Shown in pieces: positions 24,993 through 34,576 of a stretch of 64,000 nt of DNA (positions are counted from its first letter, which is position 1; every line of letters begins with the position of its first letter). Source of the stretch: Desulfallas sp. Bu1-1 (GTDB lineage Bacteria > Bacillota > Desulfotomaculia > Desulfotomaculales > Desulfallaceae). Location of the stretch: positions 1 to 64,000 of the forward strand of contig NZ_JADNRQ010000012.1 of the NCBI RefSeq assembly GCF_015594625.1, given 5' to 3'. Both the position numbers and the translations under genes were made by a program. The notes beneath the pieces are model-generated. The model saw only the letters and a program-made list of their open reading frames with translations, ran no database searches and had not been told where the DNA came from.

Positions 24993-26339
24993 GTGAAAAG
25001 TTATATTGAAGAATACAAAAGCAAACTGGTTACGGCGGATGAAGCGGTAAAAGTTGTAAAATCCGGCGATTGGGTTGCTTACAGTCATTTCGCCATGACT
25101 CCCAAGGTATTGGACGAAGCACTGGCAAGAAGGAAAGATGAGTTGACTGGCGTTAAAATAAGAGGTGTCTGTTCCGTCCACCCGGTGCAGGTGGCCATGG
25201 TTGACCCGGAACAAAAACATTTTACTTACAATAGCGGTTTTTTTAGTGGTGTGGACAGGAAATTGCAAGATGAGGGAATAGCTTTTCATATTCCGGGCTT
25301 GTACGCGGAGTCCCCGGTTAATATCAGGAATGGCCAATCCGACACGCCAAAAGTAGCTATGATAGTTACTACCCCCATGGATGAAAAAGGCTACTTTAAT
25401 TTTGGACTTTCAAATTCCTATGAACGGGCGCTTTGTGAGAAAGCGCAAACTGTGATCGTCGAAGTCAATCAAAATGTTCCCCGCAGCCTTGGCGGAGACC
25501 AGGAATGTGTCCACATCTCTGAAGTAGATTACATTGTAGAAGGAAACAATGATCCTTTGGTAGAGATACCGGCTCATCCTCCTACCGAGGTTGATAAAAA
25601 AATAGCCGCATTAATTGTTGAAGAAATTGAAGATGGCGCTTGCCTGCAACTGGGTATTGGCGGAATGCCCAATACCATCGGCCGGATGTTGGCGGAATCG
25701 GACCTTAAAGACTTTGGTGTACACAGCGAGATGTTGTGTGATGCTTTCGTGGATTTGTATGAAGCGGGGAAAATCACCGGAGCCAGAAAGTCAATAGATC
25801 GCTTTAAAATGGTATTCACTTTTGCGTTGGGGAGCAAAAGACTTTATGAGTTTATAGATAACAACCCGGCCTGTGCAATTTACCCTGTGGATTACACCAA
25901 TTCAGTGGATGTTATTCGCCAAAACGATAAGCAAATATCTATTAACAATGCCATTGAAATAGATCTTTATGGTCAGGTATGCTCCGAAACGGTTGGGGCC
26001 AGGCAGATTTCCGGGACCGGCGGGCAGTTTGATTTTACTTACGGCGCCGTGCGTTCCAGAGGTGGAAAAGCTTTTATCTGTTTAAGCTCAACTAAAACTA
26101 TAAGAGGGAATACCGTTTCGAGAATTGTGCCTACAATAACTCCGGGAAATGTAGTGACCCTGCCAAGAACAGTGGTTCAATATGTTGTTACCGAGTATGG
26201 GAAGGCTAATTTAAAAGGTAAAGCAACCTGGCAGCGGGCTGAAATGTTAATTAACATTGCTCATCCGGATTACAGGGAAGAGCTGATCAAGCAAGCTGAA
26301 AAAATGAAAATTTGGACTCGGACCAATAAAAGAATATAA
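24993..26339 (+). CDS. 4-Hydroxybutyrate/butyrate:acetyl-CoA CoA-transferase
   Basis: 448 residues, GTG start behind AGAGGGGGGG. The Cat1/AbfT family layout is clear: [45 protein letters not shown] with the Glu expected to carry the CoA thioester, and [18 protein letters not shown]. These enzymes move CoA from acetyl-CoA to 4-hydroxybutyrate or butyrate (or the reverse). Given a 4-hydroxybutyryl-CoA dehydratase at 37059, activation of 4-hydroxybutyrate is plausible; butyrate release or uptake is equally possible. Confidence 0.82.
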   Translation: MKSYIEEYKSKLVTADEAVKVVKSGDWVAYSHFAMTPKVLDEALARRKDELTGVKIRGVCSVHPVQVAMVDPEQKHFTYNSGFFSGVDRKLQDEGIAFHIPGLYAESPVNIRNGQSDTPKVAMIVTTPMDEKGYFNFGLSNSYERALCEKAQTVIVEVNQNVPRSLGGDQECVHISEVDYIVEGNNDPLVEIPAHPPTEVDKKIAALIVEEIEDGACLQLGIGGMPNTIGRMLAESDLKDFGVHSEMLCDAFVDLYEAGKITGARKSIDRFKMVFTFALGSKRLYEFIDNNPACAIYPVDYTNSVDVIRQNDKQISINNAIEIDLYGQVCSETVGARQISGTGGQFDFTYGAVRSRGGKAFICLSSTKTIRGNTVSRIVPTITPGNVVTLPRTVVQYVVTEYGKANLKGKATWQRAEMLINIAHPDYREELIKQAEKMKIWTRTNKRI

Positions 26340-26385
26340 CTGGCTATTTAAATATTGTTTAAATTGTTTGCGAGGAGTGAATACA

Positions 26386-27255
26386 ATGGCAACTTTTGAA
26401 ATTAAGAACATTTGTGTTGTTGGAGCCGGCAATATGGGGCATCAAATTGCCCTTGCCGCAGCCCTGGCGGGCTATAATGTGAAGTGCACCGATATCAACC
26501 AGGAAATCTTGCAAAAGGCTGAAAACTTTGCGGATACTTACCTGCCGCAGCGGGTGGCGAAGGGCAAATTATCGGAAGAAGATGCCAAAGCGGCCCGTAC
26601 CAGAATATCTTTTACGGGTGACCTGGCTGATGCGGCCAAAGATGCGGATTTAGTGATTGAAGCGGTAATCGAAAAGCTGGACTTGAAACGTAAAATATTT
26701 GCCGATCTGGACAGGATTTGCCCCGAACACGCCATTTTGGCCACAAACAGCTCCTATATTGTCAGTTCCAAAATAGCTGATGTTACCAAACGCCCGGAAA
26801 AGGTTTGCAATATGCACTTCTTTAACCCGGCTCTGGTCATGAAACTGGTTGAAGTCGTTAAAGGACCGCATGTTTCGGATGAAACAGTGGAAACTGTGGT
26901 GGATGCATGTAAAAAGATGGGTAAAATTCCGGTAGTTTTAAAGAAAGAAATTTACGGGTTCCTGGTAAACCGTATTGTATCGGCTATTAAAAATGAAGCG
27001 TTGTATATTTACGATATGGGTGTGGCGACTCCCGAAGACATTGATACCGCGGTTGTGCATGCCCTCGGACACCCCATGGGACCATTCAGACTAATGGATC
27101 TTACTGGAATTGATCTTTCATATTACATCAGTATGGAACGTTATCAGGAGACCGGTGATCCCAAATATAAGCCTTCACCAATTATAGTGGAAAAATTCAT
27201 TAAGAAAGAGTGGGGCCGTAAAACCGGTAAGGGATTCTATGACTATTGCAAATAA
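26386..27255 (+). CDS. hbd: 3-Hydroxybutyryl-CoA dehydrogenase
   Basis: 289 residues. ATG 26386 follows GAGGAG (26372-26377); the in-frame TTG at 26368 lies before the ribosome site. GAGNMGHQIA is the NAD site, NSSYIVSSKIA and CNMHFFNPALVMKLVEVV contain the catalytic Ser/His region, and GFLVNRI and HPMGPFRLMDLTGID lie in the C-terminal dimer domain. It oxidises (S)-3-hydroxybutyryl-CoA to acetoacetyl-CoA. A second, more distant dehydrogenase of this superfamily is at 33392. Confidence 0.88.
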   Translation: MATFEIKNICVVGAGNMGHQIALAAALAGYNVKCTDINQEILQKAENFADTYLPQRVAKGKLSEEDAKAARTRISFTGDLADAAKDADLVIEAVIEKLDLKRKIFADLDRICPEHAILATNSSYIVSSKIADVTKRPEKVCNMHFFNPALVMKLVEVVKGPHVSDETVETVVDACKKMGKIPVVLKKEIYGFLVNRIVSAIKNEALYIYDMGVATPEDIDTAVVHALGHPMGPFRLMDLTGIDLSYYISMERYQETGDPKYKPSPIIVEKFIKKEWGRKTGKGFYDYCK

Positions 27256-27276
27256 TTAAGCAGCTGGAAAATTGTT

Positions 27277-27310
27277 TTGCCGGAAAATTAGCAAAAATTT
27301 TTTCCGGCAA
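27277..27310 (+). terminator. Hairpin between hbd and the thiolase gene
   Basis: TTGCCGGAAAA (27277-27287) pairs with TTTTCCGGCAA (27300-27310). The arms can extend outward (ATTG/CAAT). No strong U-run; probably a partial terminator or 3' stabiliser in the operon. Confidence 0.5.
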
Positions 27311-27404
27311 CAATTTTACATTTTAAAAAACCGAAAACACATAGCTCAAAATACCTGACTTACAGGTTAATCGAACAGCGTATCACAGAAGGAGGATTAC
27401 AGTA

Positions 27405-28589
27405 ATGAGAGAAGTATACCTCGTGGAAGGTGTCCGTACAGCGATCGCAAAATCAGGGAAAAAATCCTGGTTTGCAAATGTGAGGGCGGATGACCTGGCC
27501 GCCCTTGTGATAAATGAAGTTCTGGAACGCGCGGGCATAACAGGGAAGCAAAGGGAGCAGGTGGACGACGTTATTCTGGGCGGAACGTATTTAATGAAAG
27601 AAATGGGTTCCAATATTGGCCGGTATGCAACCATCATGGCCGGTATGCCATACAGCGTGCCGGGTTGCACTGTTGACCGCCTGTGCGGGTCCGGCTTGCA
27701 GTCCATAGCGTTCGCCATTTCATCCATAGCCATGGGATGGGCCGATTTAATCATTGCCGGTGGTGTCCAGCACATGACTCACGTTCCAATGCTCAGCGGC
27801 ATTGACCCCAACCCCAGGCTTGGTGAGTTCTGCGATCCCAATATGATCAGAATGGGCTACACTGCGGAAATGGTGGCCAGAAGGTTTAACATCAGCAGGG
27901 AAAAACAGGATCAAATGGCCGTGGAAAGCCATGCCAAAGCCCACAAGGCGACCGAAGAGGGTTTATTTAAAGATGAAATACTGCCCGTAGAAGCTGAAGT
28001 CCCCACTGAAGACGGGGGCACTCAAAAAATGGTGGTTGACCGTGACCAGGGAATCAGGCCGGGGACCACTATGGAAGTACTATCTAAACTAAAACCGGTA
28101 TTCATGGATGATGAAAAAGCAACCGTGACCGCCGGCAATTCCAGTCAAACCAACGACGCCGCCGCCGCTGTTTTGGTGGCCAGCAAGGAAAAGGCTAAAG
28201 AACTCGGGCTCAAGCCCAAATTGAAGCTGGTCGGGTATGCGGTTGTTGGCGTGGACCCGGCCCTGATGGGTATAGGCCCCGCTTTTGCTATACCAAAAGT
28301 ATTGAAACAAGCCGGTATGACCATTGACCAAATTGACATCTGGGAAATCAACGAGGCGTTTGCATCACAGGCAGTATATTGCACAGAGAGGCTGGGCATT
28401 AGAAACCACCCGCTGCTCAACCCCCGTGGAAGCGGCATTGCCCTGGGGCACCCCCTGGGTTGTACCGGTGCCCGGATTGCCACAACGATCATGCATGAAA
28501 TGCCGTACTACAGCGCCAAATATGCCGTGGAAAGCATGTGTATAGGTCACGGTCAGGGTGCCGCGGCAATTTGGGAATGGGTCGGCTAA
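27405..28589 (+). CDS. Acetyl-CoA C-acetyltransferase (thiolase)
   Basis: 394 residues, AAGGAGG ribosome site. The nucleophile Cys94 lies in VDRLCGSGLQS, the His in GIALGHPLGCTGARI and the second Cys in CIGHGQGAA; EINEAFASQ is also conserved. It cleaves acetoacetyl-CoA to two acetyl-CoA, or works in reverse. Placed between hbd and crt, it completes a four-carbon beta-oxidation set. Confidence 0.9.
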   Translation: MREVYLVEGVRTAIAKSGKKSWFANVRADDLAALVINEVLERAGITGKQREQVDDVILGGTYLMKEMGSNIGRYATIMAGMPYSVPGCTVDRLCGSGLQSIAFAISSIAMGWADLIIAGGVQHMTHVPMLSGIDPNPRLGEFCDPNMIRMGYTAEMVARRFNISREKQDQMAVESHAKAHKATEEGLFKDEILPVEAEVPTEDGGTQKMVVDRDQGIRPGTTMEVLSKLKPVFMDDEKATVTAGNSSQTNDAAAAVLVASKEKAKELGLKPKLKLVGYAVVGVDPALMGIGPAFAIPKVLKQAGMTIDQIDIWEINEAFASQAVYCTERLGIRNHPLLNPRGSGIALGHPLGCTGARIATTIMHEMPYYSAKYAVESMCIGHGQGAAAIWEWVG

Positions 28590-28616
28590 AAAATTTTTGA
28601 AAGAGAGGGATATGGA

Positions 28617-29396
28617 ATGGAATTTCAAAACCTGTTGCTTGAAAAGGATGGACATATTGCTTTAATCACCTTAAACCGGCCGGAAGTTCGCAATGCCCTT
28701 GATCCCCGGACATGGGCCGAAATTCGCGCCGCCATTCGGGAATGCCGCTTTGATAATGATGTCCGTGTGGTAATTATCACCGGTGCGGGGGGTAAAGCAT
28801 TTGCGTCCGGCGCAGACATCAGATCTCTCAGGGATCGCGAGACTTTGGAAGTTTTGAAAAGTGAAGCGCAGGAATCATTAAATGATATCGAAAACCTGGA
28901 TAAACCCGTAATAGCGGCTATCGACGGGTTTGCCCTGGGCGGCGGGTGCGAACTGGCCATGGCCTGTGATATCAGAATTGCCACCAGCCGTTCCAAACTG
29001 GGCCAGCCTGAAGTGAACCTGGGCATTATCCCGGGCGCCGGTGGAACCCAAAGGCTGCAAAGAATTGTCGGCATAGGCAAGGCCAAGGAGTTGATTTTTA
29101 CCGGCGATATTATCAGCGCGCAGGAAGCCAAGGAAATCGGGCTGATTAATAAAGTAGTGGAACAACCCGAGGAATTACTGCCTGCGGCCAAGGAGATGGC
29201 GCAAAAGATCATTGCCAAGGGGCCCGTTGCCGTCAGCCTGGCCAAGCTTGCGATCAATGTCGGCTCCAATACCGATATAAACTCCGGCCTGTTATTTGAA
29301 AAATTTGCGCAGACGATTGCTTTTTCCACTGAGGATCGCATTGAGGGAACTACGGCGTTTCTCGAAAAACGGAAACCGGAATTTAAAGGTAAATAA
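28617..29396 (+). CDS. Enoyl-CoA hydratase (crotonase)
   Basis: 259 residues, AGAGAGG before the ATG. FASGADIRSL and FALGGGCELAMACDIR form the oxyanion hole and first catalytic Glu; GQPEVNLGIIPGAGGTQRL carries the second Glu. Hydrates crotonyl-CoA to 3-hydroxybutyryl-CoA. Co-transcribed with the thiolase 27 bases upstream. Confidence 0.9.
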   Translation: MEFQNLLLEKDGHIALITLNRPEVRNALDPRTWAEIRAAIRECRFDNDVRVVIITGAGGKAFASGADIRSLRDRETLEVLKSEAQESLNDIENLDKPVIAAIDGFALGGGCELAMACDIRIATSRSKLGQPEVNLGIIPGAGGTQRLQRIVGIGKAKELIFTGDIISAQEAKEIGLINKVVEQPEELLPAAKEMAQKIIAKGPVAVSLAKLAINVGSNTDINSGLLFEKFAQTIAFSTEDRIEGTTAFLEKRKPEFKGK

Positions 29397-29505
29397 TAAA
29401 AAGCTAAATTATGATTTAACCGCAAAACCGCCGGAGCGCCAGATACAAGTACCGGGTTTTTGCAGCAAAATCAATTATTTTATTTAATAAATAGGGGGGC
29501 CGGAA

Positions 29506-30660
29506 ATGGATTTTAGCATATCCGATGAAATGAGGGATATGAAGCGTACTATCCGCGATTTTGTTGACAACGAAGTAGACAAATACAGCCAGCAAATAGA
29601 AGAAGAAGATAAAATTCCCCAGCACCTGATCGATAAAGCGAAAGAAATGGGCCTGTTCGGGATGAGCATTCCCGAAGAATACGGCGGGCTGGGCCTCAGC
29701 ATGGTGGAAAAATGCCTTTTGCTGGAAGAATTGGGCCGGGCCAACATGAGTTTTACAACTTTGATCGGGGCACATACGGGTATTGGCACTACCGGCATTG
29801 TTGAACTGGCCAGCGAAGAATTGAAGCGCAAATACCTGCCTGCTTTGGCCAGCGGGGAAAAACTCGGCGCCTTTGCCCTGACCGAGCCGGATGCCGGTTC
29901 GGACGCGGCGAATATGAAAACTACTGCTGTTTTAAAGGGCGATAAATGGATTTTAAACGGCATGAAGCATTTTATTACCAACGCGCCCGAAGCCAGTATT
30001 TTTACGGTCATTGCCGTGACAGACAAGGAAAAAGGGGCTCGCGGCGGCTATACGGCTTTTATCGTGGAAAAAGATTTCCCCGGGTTTTCCATTGGAACCA
30101 TTGAAAAGAAAATGGGCCTGCGCGGATCGCATACCTCCGAGGTGATTTTTGAAGATTGCGAAGTGCCGAAGGAAAACATTCTGGGCGAAGTGGGGCGCGG
30201 GTATGCAAGCGCTTTAAGGATATTGAGCAAGGGAAGGGTGGCCCTGGGAGCCCGCTGTGTCGGAGCCTGTGACAAACTGGTGGAACTTTCGGTTAAGTAT
30301 GCCCAGCAGAGGGTTCAATTCGGCAAGCCCATTGCCAGTTTCCAGGCTATTCAATGGATGCTGGCGGAAATGGCCACCGATACCGAAGCAGCCCGGGCTT
30401 TAACTTACAGGGTGGCCTGGATGGTGGACCAGGGGCTGCCTGTTGTTAAAGAAGGACCCATGGTTAAATTATTTGCCTCCGAGGCTTTAGGCAGGGTTGT
30501 TGACAAGGCGGTACAAATTCACGGGGGCATGGGGTATATGAAGGAGTTCCCGGTGGAGCGTTTTTACCGGGATGCCAGGCTTACCCGTATATATGAGGGA
30601 ACCAACGAAATTCAGCGGATGGTTATTGCCGGCAGGCTGCTTAAGGAAATGGAAATATAG
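29506..30660 (+). CDS. Short-chain acyl-CoA dehydrogenase (butyryl-CoA dehydrogenase type)
   Basis: 384 residues, the usual length. FALTEPDAGSDAANM and WILNGMKHFITNAPEA are the flavin/substrate motifs; the catalytic Glu is in IYEGTNEIQRMVIA near the C-terminus. It interconverts butyryl-CoA and crotonyl-CoA with ETF as the electron partner; no etf genes are in view, so electron flow runs through proteins encoded elsewhere. Confidence 0.88.
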   Translation: MDFSISDEMRDMKRTIRDFVDNEVDKYSQQIEEEDKIPQHLIDKAKEMGLFGMSIPEEYGGLGLSMVEKCLLLEELGRANMSFTTLIGAHTGIGTTGIVELASEELKRKYLPALASGEKLGAFALTEPDAGSDAANMKTTAVLKGDKWILNGMKHFITNAPEASIFTVIAVTDKEKGARGGYTAFIVEKDFPGFSIGTIEKKMGLRGSHTSEVIFEDCEVPKENILGEVGRGYASALRILSKGRVALGARCVGACDKLVELSVKYAQQRVQFGKPIASFQAIQWMLAEMATDTEAARALTYRVAWMVDQGLPVVKEGPMVKLFASEALGRVVDKAVQIHGGMGYMKEFPVERFYRDARLTRIYEGTNEIQRMVIAGRLLKEMEI

Positions 30661-30683
30661 CTGTTGAAAGAAGGTGTCAATGA

Positions 30684-31865
30684 GTGGAAGGCGTAGCCAT
30701 CATCGGAGCCGGGCAAACTCGCTACGGTGATTTTCCCGGTAAAGGAGTGAAAGAGCTTTTTGCCGAAGCATATTTGGAAGCGCTGAAAAGCGTTGATCAT
30801 GGATTGGATCCGCAAACGATCCAGGCCGCTTATATTGGCTGCCTCAGCGCCGGTAGCGGGTTTCAGCTGGGGCAGCTGGCTCCGCTGCTGATGGGGCATG
30901 TCGGGTTGCCCCATGTAAATGCGGTGCGGGTGGAAAATGCCTGCGCCTCCGGAGGATTTGCCCTGTATACTGCAGCTTGCGCGGTGGCTTCCGGAAAGTT
31001 TGACCTGGTAGTGGCCGCTGGCGTGGAAAAAATGCGGGACGTTTCTTCCAGTAAAGGCAGGTACTGGCTGGGAGTGTCCGGGGATACGGAGTATGAACGC
31101 CTTGCCGGGTCAACCTTTGCCGGCATCTACGCCCTGATGGCGGCCAGGTATATGCATGAGTACGGGTTAAAAAGGGAACATCTTTCCATGGTCGCCGTAA
31201 AAAACCACCGCAACGCGGTAGCTAATCCCAAGGCGCAGTTTCGCAGGGAAATAACCCTGGAACAGGCTATGAACGGCGTTCCCGTTGCTCATCCGTTTAA
31301 CGTTTGGGACTGCAGTCCCACCACCGACGGAGCCGCGGTGGTTCTACTGTGCAACGCCAAAATAGCCAGGCAGTTTACCAGCAAACCCGTTTATCTAAAA
31401 GGTTTCGGCGCGGCAAGCGACTATTTGGCCATTCATGACCGGAATACTGTCACCAGCCTGGCCGCCACGCGCCGGGCTGCTGCGGAAGCATATAAACAGG
31501 CGGGAATCGGTCCCTCTGATATTGATTTTGCGGAAGTACATGATTGTTTTACCATTGCCGAAATACTGGCCTATGGTGATCTAGGCTTTTGCGAAGTGGG
31601 ACGCGCCCATTATTTACTGGAAAATGGAGACACCCAGCTGGATGGAAGGCTGCCGGTAAACGCCAGCGGGGGTTTAAAGGCCAAAGGGCACCCCATCGGC
31701 GCCACCGGTTGCGGCATGGCCTGCGAAATATTCAAGCAGCTCAGGGATGAGGCCATGGAACCCAGCCGCCAGATTAAAAACGCCAGGTATGCCCTGTCCC
31801 ATAATGTGGGCGGTTCCGGTGGAACGGCCGCGGTCTTCATTTATCAGAGAGGGGACGAATCATGA
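30684..31865 (+). CDS. SCP-x/lipid-transfer-type thiolase
   Basis: 393 residues, GTG start. VENACASGGFALYTAA carries the nucleophilic Cys (about 87); GLKAKGHPIGATGCGM carries the conserved His. The protein belongs to the thiolase branch that pairs with a DUF35 Zn-ribbon/OB-fold protein, as in the archaeal thiolase-HMG-CoA synthase complex and the BbsAB thiolase of toluene degraders. The next two genes overlap or adjoin it and encode exactly such partners. Substrate unknown; it is separate from the acetoacetyl-CoA thiolase at 27405. Confidence 0.8.
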   Translation: MEGVAIIGAGQTRYGDFPGKGVKELFAEAYLEALKSVDHGLDPQTIQAAYIGCLSAGSGFQLGQLAPLLMGHVGLPHVNAVRVENACASGGFALYTAACAVASGKFDLVVAAGVEKMRDVSSSKGRYWLGVSGDTEYERLAGSTFAGIYALMAARYMHEYGLKREHLSMVAVKNHRNAVANPKAQFRREITLEQAMNGVPVAHPFNVWDCSPTTDGAAVVLLCNAKIARQFTSKPVYLKGFGAASDYLAIHDRNTVTSLAATRRAAAEAYKQAGIGPSDIDFAEVHDCFTIAEILAYGDLGFCEVGRAHYLLENGDTQLDGRLPVNASGGLKAKGHPIGATGCGMACEIFKQLRDEAMEPSRQIKNARYALSHNVGGSGGTAAVFIYQRGDES

Positions 31866-32869
31866 CGATAAGTGTTATATCTTATGGGATTTATATACCG
31901 TTCCTGCGGATTAAAAGGGAGGAATATATAAGCGCCCTGGGCAGCTGCAGCGCCGCTTTTAAAGAAAAAGCGGTGATGGATATAGATGAGGATACCATTA
32001 CCATGGCGGTGGAAGCGGCCAGGGACGCCGTTGCCGGCGTGGATAAATCCCGGATCGGCGTGCTGGCCCTGGCGTCCACCAATTTCCCCTACCGGGAAAA
32101 AGTAGCCGCGGGAACTGTGATTGAGGCCCTGGGCCTGAGCAACAATATCTTGACTTGCCAGCATGGCAATTCCACGCTGGCCGGCACGGAAGCGATTTTG
32201 TCGGCAATTGGCTTGCTGAGCCTAACAGATCAGAAATACGCTCTGGTGGTGGTTGCCGATGCCCCGGCGTCCGGCGCTTCTGTGGATATGGAGCACGGCT
32301 TCGGCGCCGCCGCCTGTGCATTCATCCTGGCAAAGGATGAACCCGGCCTGGAATTTGAAGGGGTGTACGCTTACGCCGCGGAGTCCATGGGAATTCGTTA
32401 CGGCCTGCCCGGGGAAACGGATCTCAGGGATATAGGAGTCAAAACTTACTCCAACCTGGCTTATAATGATACGGTCAGGGCTTCGGTCAGGGGCCTGCTT
32501 GATAAGCTCGGGCGAAAACCCGGTGATTACCGCCATGTGATCCTGCACCAGTATGATGCTAAAGACGCTTCGGGTTTGGCCAAAAAGCTGGGCTTTGGTG
32601 AAGAACAAATAAACGCGGGCCTGGTTTTTGCCAAGCTGGGAGATACGGGAGCTTGTTCCACACTGGTGGGATTATGCAATGTGCTGGATAATGCGTCCCC
32701 GGGTGATAATATGATTATTTGCTCCTACGGGTCGGGCGCGGGTAGCCACGCTTTAAGCTTCAAGTTAACCGGTCAACCGCCCAAACCAAGGAATTCGTTA
32801 AAATCATTGTTGGAACGGAAAAAATACATCGGTTACGTTCAATACTTAAAATTGAAAAGAAATATTTGA
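31862..32869 (+). CDS. HMG-CoA synthase-like protein lacking the active-site cysteine
   Basis: 335 residues, overlapping the thiolase gene by four bases (ATGA). The thiolase-fold halves of HMG-CoA synthase/KAS III are visible: YIPFLRIKREEY at the N-terminus, EHGFGAAACAFIL and VILHQYDAKDASGLAKKLG, GDTGACSTLVGL and CSYGSGAGSHAL. At the place of the nucleophile, where relatives read ACxAGT, this protein reads STLAGT with Thr at about 105; a Cys sits six residues earlier (about 99). Either the protein is catalytically altered or it has a structural role in a complex with the neighbouring thiolase and DUF35 protein. A sequencing error cannot be excluded but is unlikely, as the frame is intact. Confidence 0.7.
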   Translation: MTISVISYGIYIPFLRIKREEYISALGSCSAAFKEKAVMDIDEDTITMAVEAARDAVAGVDKSRIGVLALASTNFPYREKVAAGTVIEALGLSNNILTCQHGNSTLAGTEAILSAIGLLSLTDQKYALVVVADAPASGASVDMEHGFGAAACAFILAKDEPGLEFEGVYAYAAESMGIRYGLPGETDLRDIGVKTYSNLAYNDTVRASVRGLLDKLGRKPGDYRHVILHQYDAKDASGLAKKLGFGEEQINAGLVFAKLGDTGACSTLVGLCNVLDNASPGDNMIICSYGSGAGSHALSFKLTGQPPKPRNSLKSLLERKKYIGYVQYLKLKRNI

Positions 32870-32879
32870 GGTGATTGGT

Positions 32880-33296
32880 ATGGGCGCTCATATTTCCATT
32901 CCCATGTATCAAAGGGCGGTCCCCCAGCGCTACAGGCTTATTGGCCAAAGATGTCTTAAATGCGGCAGGGTCAATTTTCCCCCAAAAGCCGTATGCAAAT
33001 ACTGTTTGACCGGCTCTGAATTTGAAAATGTGCAGCTCAGCGGCAGGGGCACCATATATTCCTACACTATTATTGCGGGAGGCGGCGCCCCGCCGGAATT
33101 TGCGGAAGACGCCCGGTGCAAGGGCAGTTATCCGGTGGTGCTGGTGGAACTGGAGGAAGGTCCCAGGATCATAGCCCAGCTGGTAAATCCCCCCGGGGAG
33201 GGGATTTCCATAGGGATGCCGGTTGAAGCGGTGTTCAGAAGGATTTACGAGGAAGAGGGAGTTATCCGATACGGGTTTAAATTCAGGTTGGTTTAA
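32880..33296 (+). CDS. DUF35 Zn-ribbon/OB-fold protein
   Basis: 138 residues. ATG 32880 is preferred because GAGGTGA (32868-32874) lies between it and the in-frame GTG at 32871. Two CxxC knuckles (CLKCG at the start, CKYC after about 15 residues) form a rubredoxin-like zinc ribbon, followed by an OB fold (GRGTIYSYTII, YPVVLVELEEGPRI). Such proteins bridge thiolase and HMG-CoA synthase and channel acyl-CoA. End of the operon; a terminator follows. Confidence 0.82.
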   Translation: MGAHISIPMYQRAVPQRYRLIGQRCLKCGRVNFPPKAVCKYCLTGSEFENVQLSGRGTIYSYTIIAGGGAPPEFAEDARCKGSYPVVLVELEEGPRIIAQLVNPPGEGISIGMPVEAVFRRIYEEEGVIRYGFKFRLV

Positions 33297-33314
33297 AATG
33301 TACCATTTAATGAA

Positions 33315-33340
33315 GCCCCTGAGCGGGGCGATTTTTTTAT
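33315..33340 (+). terminator. Terminator of the beta-oxidation operon
   Basis: GCCCC (33315-33319) and GGGGC (33325-33329) form a short GC stem, followed by GATTTTTTTAT. Confidence 0.75.
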
Positions 33341-33391
33341 CAAGATGGGCTGGTGTTGATGAAAGAAAAACAAAAGCTTTGTTAATTTGCA

Positions 33392-34321
33392 TTAAATTTG
33401 TTTTTTGATTTTTAGCAGATCAATTAACATTTCATCCCTGTTTTTAATTCGCTTTAATTTTTCGGGCCGGTCAACTGCATTAAATTGTTCAATAATTTTT
33501 GTTATTATTTCGCTGTCTAGCTTCTTATTTCGCTCTTGTTGCCAGCTTTCTTCGAGAACAGGCTTAAAGTGTTCAAAAAAACCCTTTAAACCTGAATCCG
33601 ATGCCAAATCAAAAACTTCGAACGGTCCCATGAGGGCCCATCTCAGGCCTATTCCGGCACTTACGGCGGCGTCCACATCGGCTACTGTGGCAACTCCATT
33701 GTCGATAAGGTTTATACATTCTCTTAACAAGGCATTTTGAAGCCTGTTTAAAATAAAACCTTTGGTTTCTTTGTTGCATAAAACGGGTATTTTGCCTATA
33801 CTTTTGAGAAATTCCATGGTAATATCAACTACATCGGTTGCCGTCCCGGGGCCCGGCACAACCTCAACCACCGGAATGAGATGCGGCGGGTTAAAAGGAT
33901 GTGCAACCAAACAACGCTCGGGATTGACCATTCTGGCTGTGATCAAGGATATGGGGAAAGATGAAGTAGATGACGCGATTATAGCATTACTCCCGGCGAT
34001 TTCCTCCATTTTGGCATAAAGGCTTTGCTTGATTTCAATATCCTCAGTAACTGCTTCAATAATATAATCCGCACCATACAGCGCCTGCGCCAGGTCGTCC
34101 GTGACCACGACAAGATCCGATATGGATTGAAAGTTTTCCGGTGATAACAAACACTTTGAAGACAAAGTGTTTAAAGCATCGATTAAAAATTGCCTGACTT
34201 TTATAAAGGCTTCTTTGTTTATGTCGTACATTGTCACCGGATAGCCGGAACGGGCCAACAGTAGCGCCCAGGAACGTCCAATTAAGCCTGAGCCTACAAT
34301 GGCTATTTTTTTAATTTGCAT
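33392..34321 (-). CDS. 3-Hydroxyacyl-CoA dehydrogenase family protein (lambda-crystallin/carnitine dehydrogenase-like)
   Basis: 309 residues. GSGLIGRSWALLLARSGY is the NAD fold; SSTSSFPISLIT and CLVAHPFNPPHLIPVVEVVPG contain the catalytic region. GFILNRLQNALLRECINLI and GLRWALMGPFEVFDLA are typical of the L-gulonate/carnitine/3-hydroxyacid dehydrogenase branch, which often acts on free hydroxy acids rather than CoA esters. It runs against the flanking operons and ends about 50 bases from the terminator at 33315-33340. Substrate unknown. Confidence 0.78.
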   Translation of the reverse strand: MQIKKIAIVGSGLIGRSWALLLARSGYPVTMYDINKEAFIKVRQFLIDALNTLSSKCLLSPENFQSISDLVVVTDDLAQALYGADYIIEAVTEDIEIKQSLYAKMEEIAGSNAIIASSTSSFPISLITARMVNPERCLVAHPFNPPHLIPVVEVVPGPGTATDVVDITMEFLKSIGKIPVLCNKETKGFILNRLQNALLRECINLIDNGVATVADVDAAVSAGIGLRWALMGPFEVFDLASDSGLKGFFEHFKPVLEESWQQERNKKLDSEIITKIIEQFNAVDRPEKLKRIKNRDEMLIDLLKIKKQI

Positions 34322-34576
34322 AAATACAACACCTGCCCAAACCTATTACAATCTCACAGTTGATGAAATATAAAATTTGTTAACGCAAAAATCATGCCTA
34401 GCGTTTTGTTGTGCCGCTGGTTACTGTTAAGCAGTGGAAATAAGTTTATATTCTTAATTTTGTTACAAAATTGAACTTATTGTTCAAATCTGAAATTAAT
34501 TCAGATTTACTGATACTAATTGTATAGGGATATAGCAAAGGCATTTTTATTGCAAGGTGTTTTTACGGAGGGAAAA
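34322..34576. promoter_or_regulatory. Divergent control region with three stacked palindromes
   Basis: Between the minus-strand dehydrogenase and the plus-strand transporter, three inverted repeats stand side by side: TTTTGT-T-ACAAAA (34458-34470), TTGAAC-N5-GTTCAA (34471-34487) and AAATCTGAA-N5-TTCAGATTT (34486-34508). They resemble operator half-sites more than terminators. GG-N10-GC at 34419-34432 has sigma-54 spacing, but AAGCA in the -12 box makes it weak. Confidence 0.4.

Noticed and set aside
34419-34432. Sigma-54 promoter before the transporter at 34577
   Set aside because: Spacing GG-N10-GC fits, but the -12 box reads AAGCA instead of TTGCA, so chance occurrence is likely.
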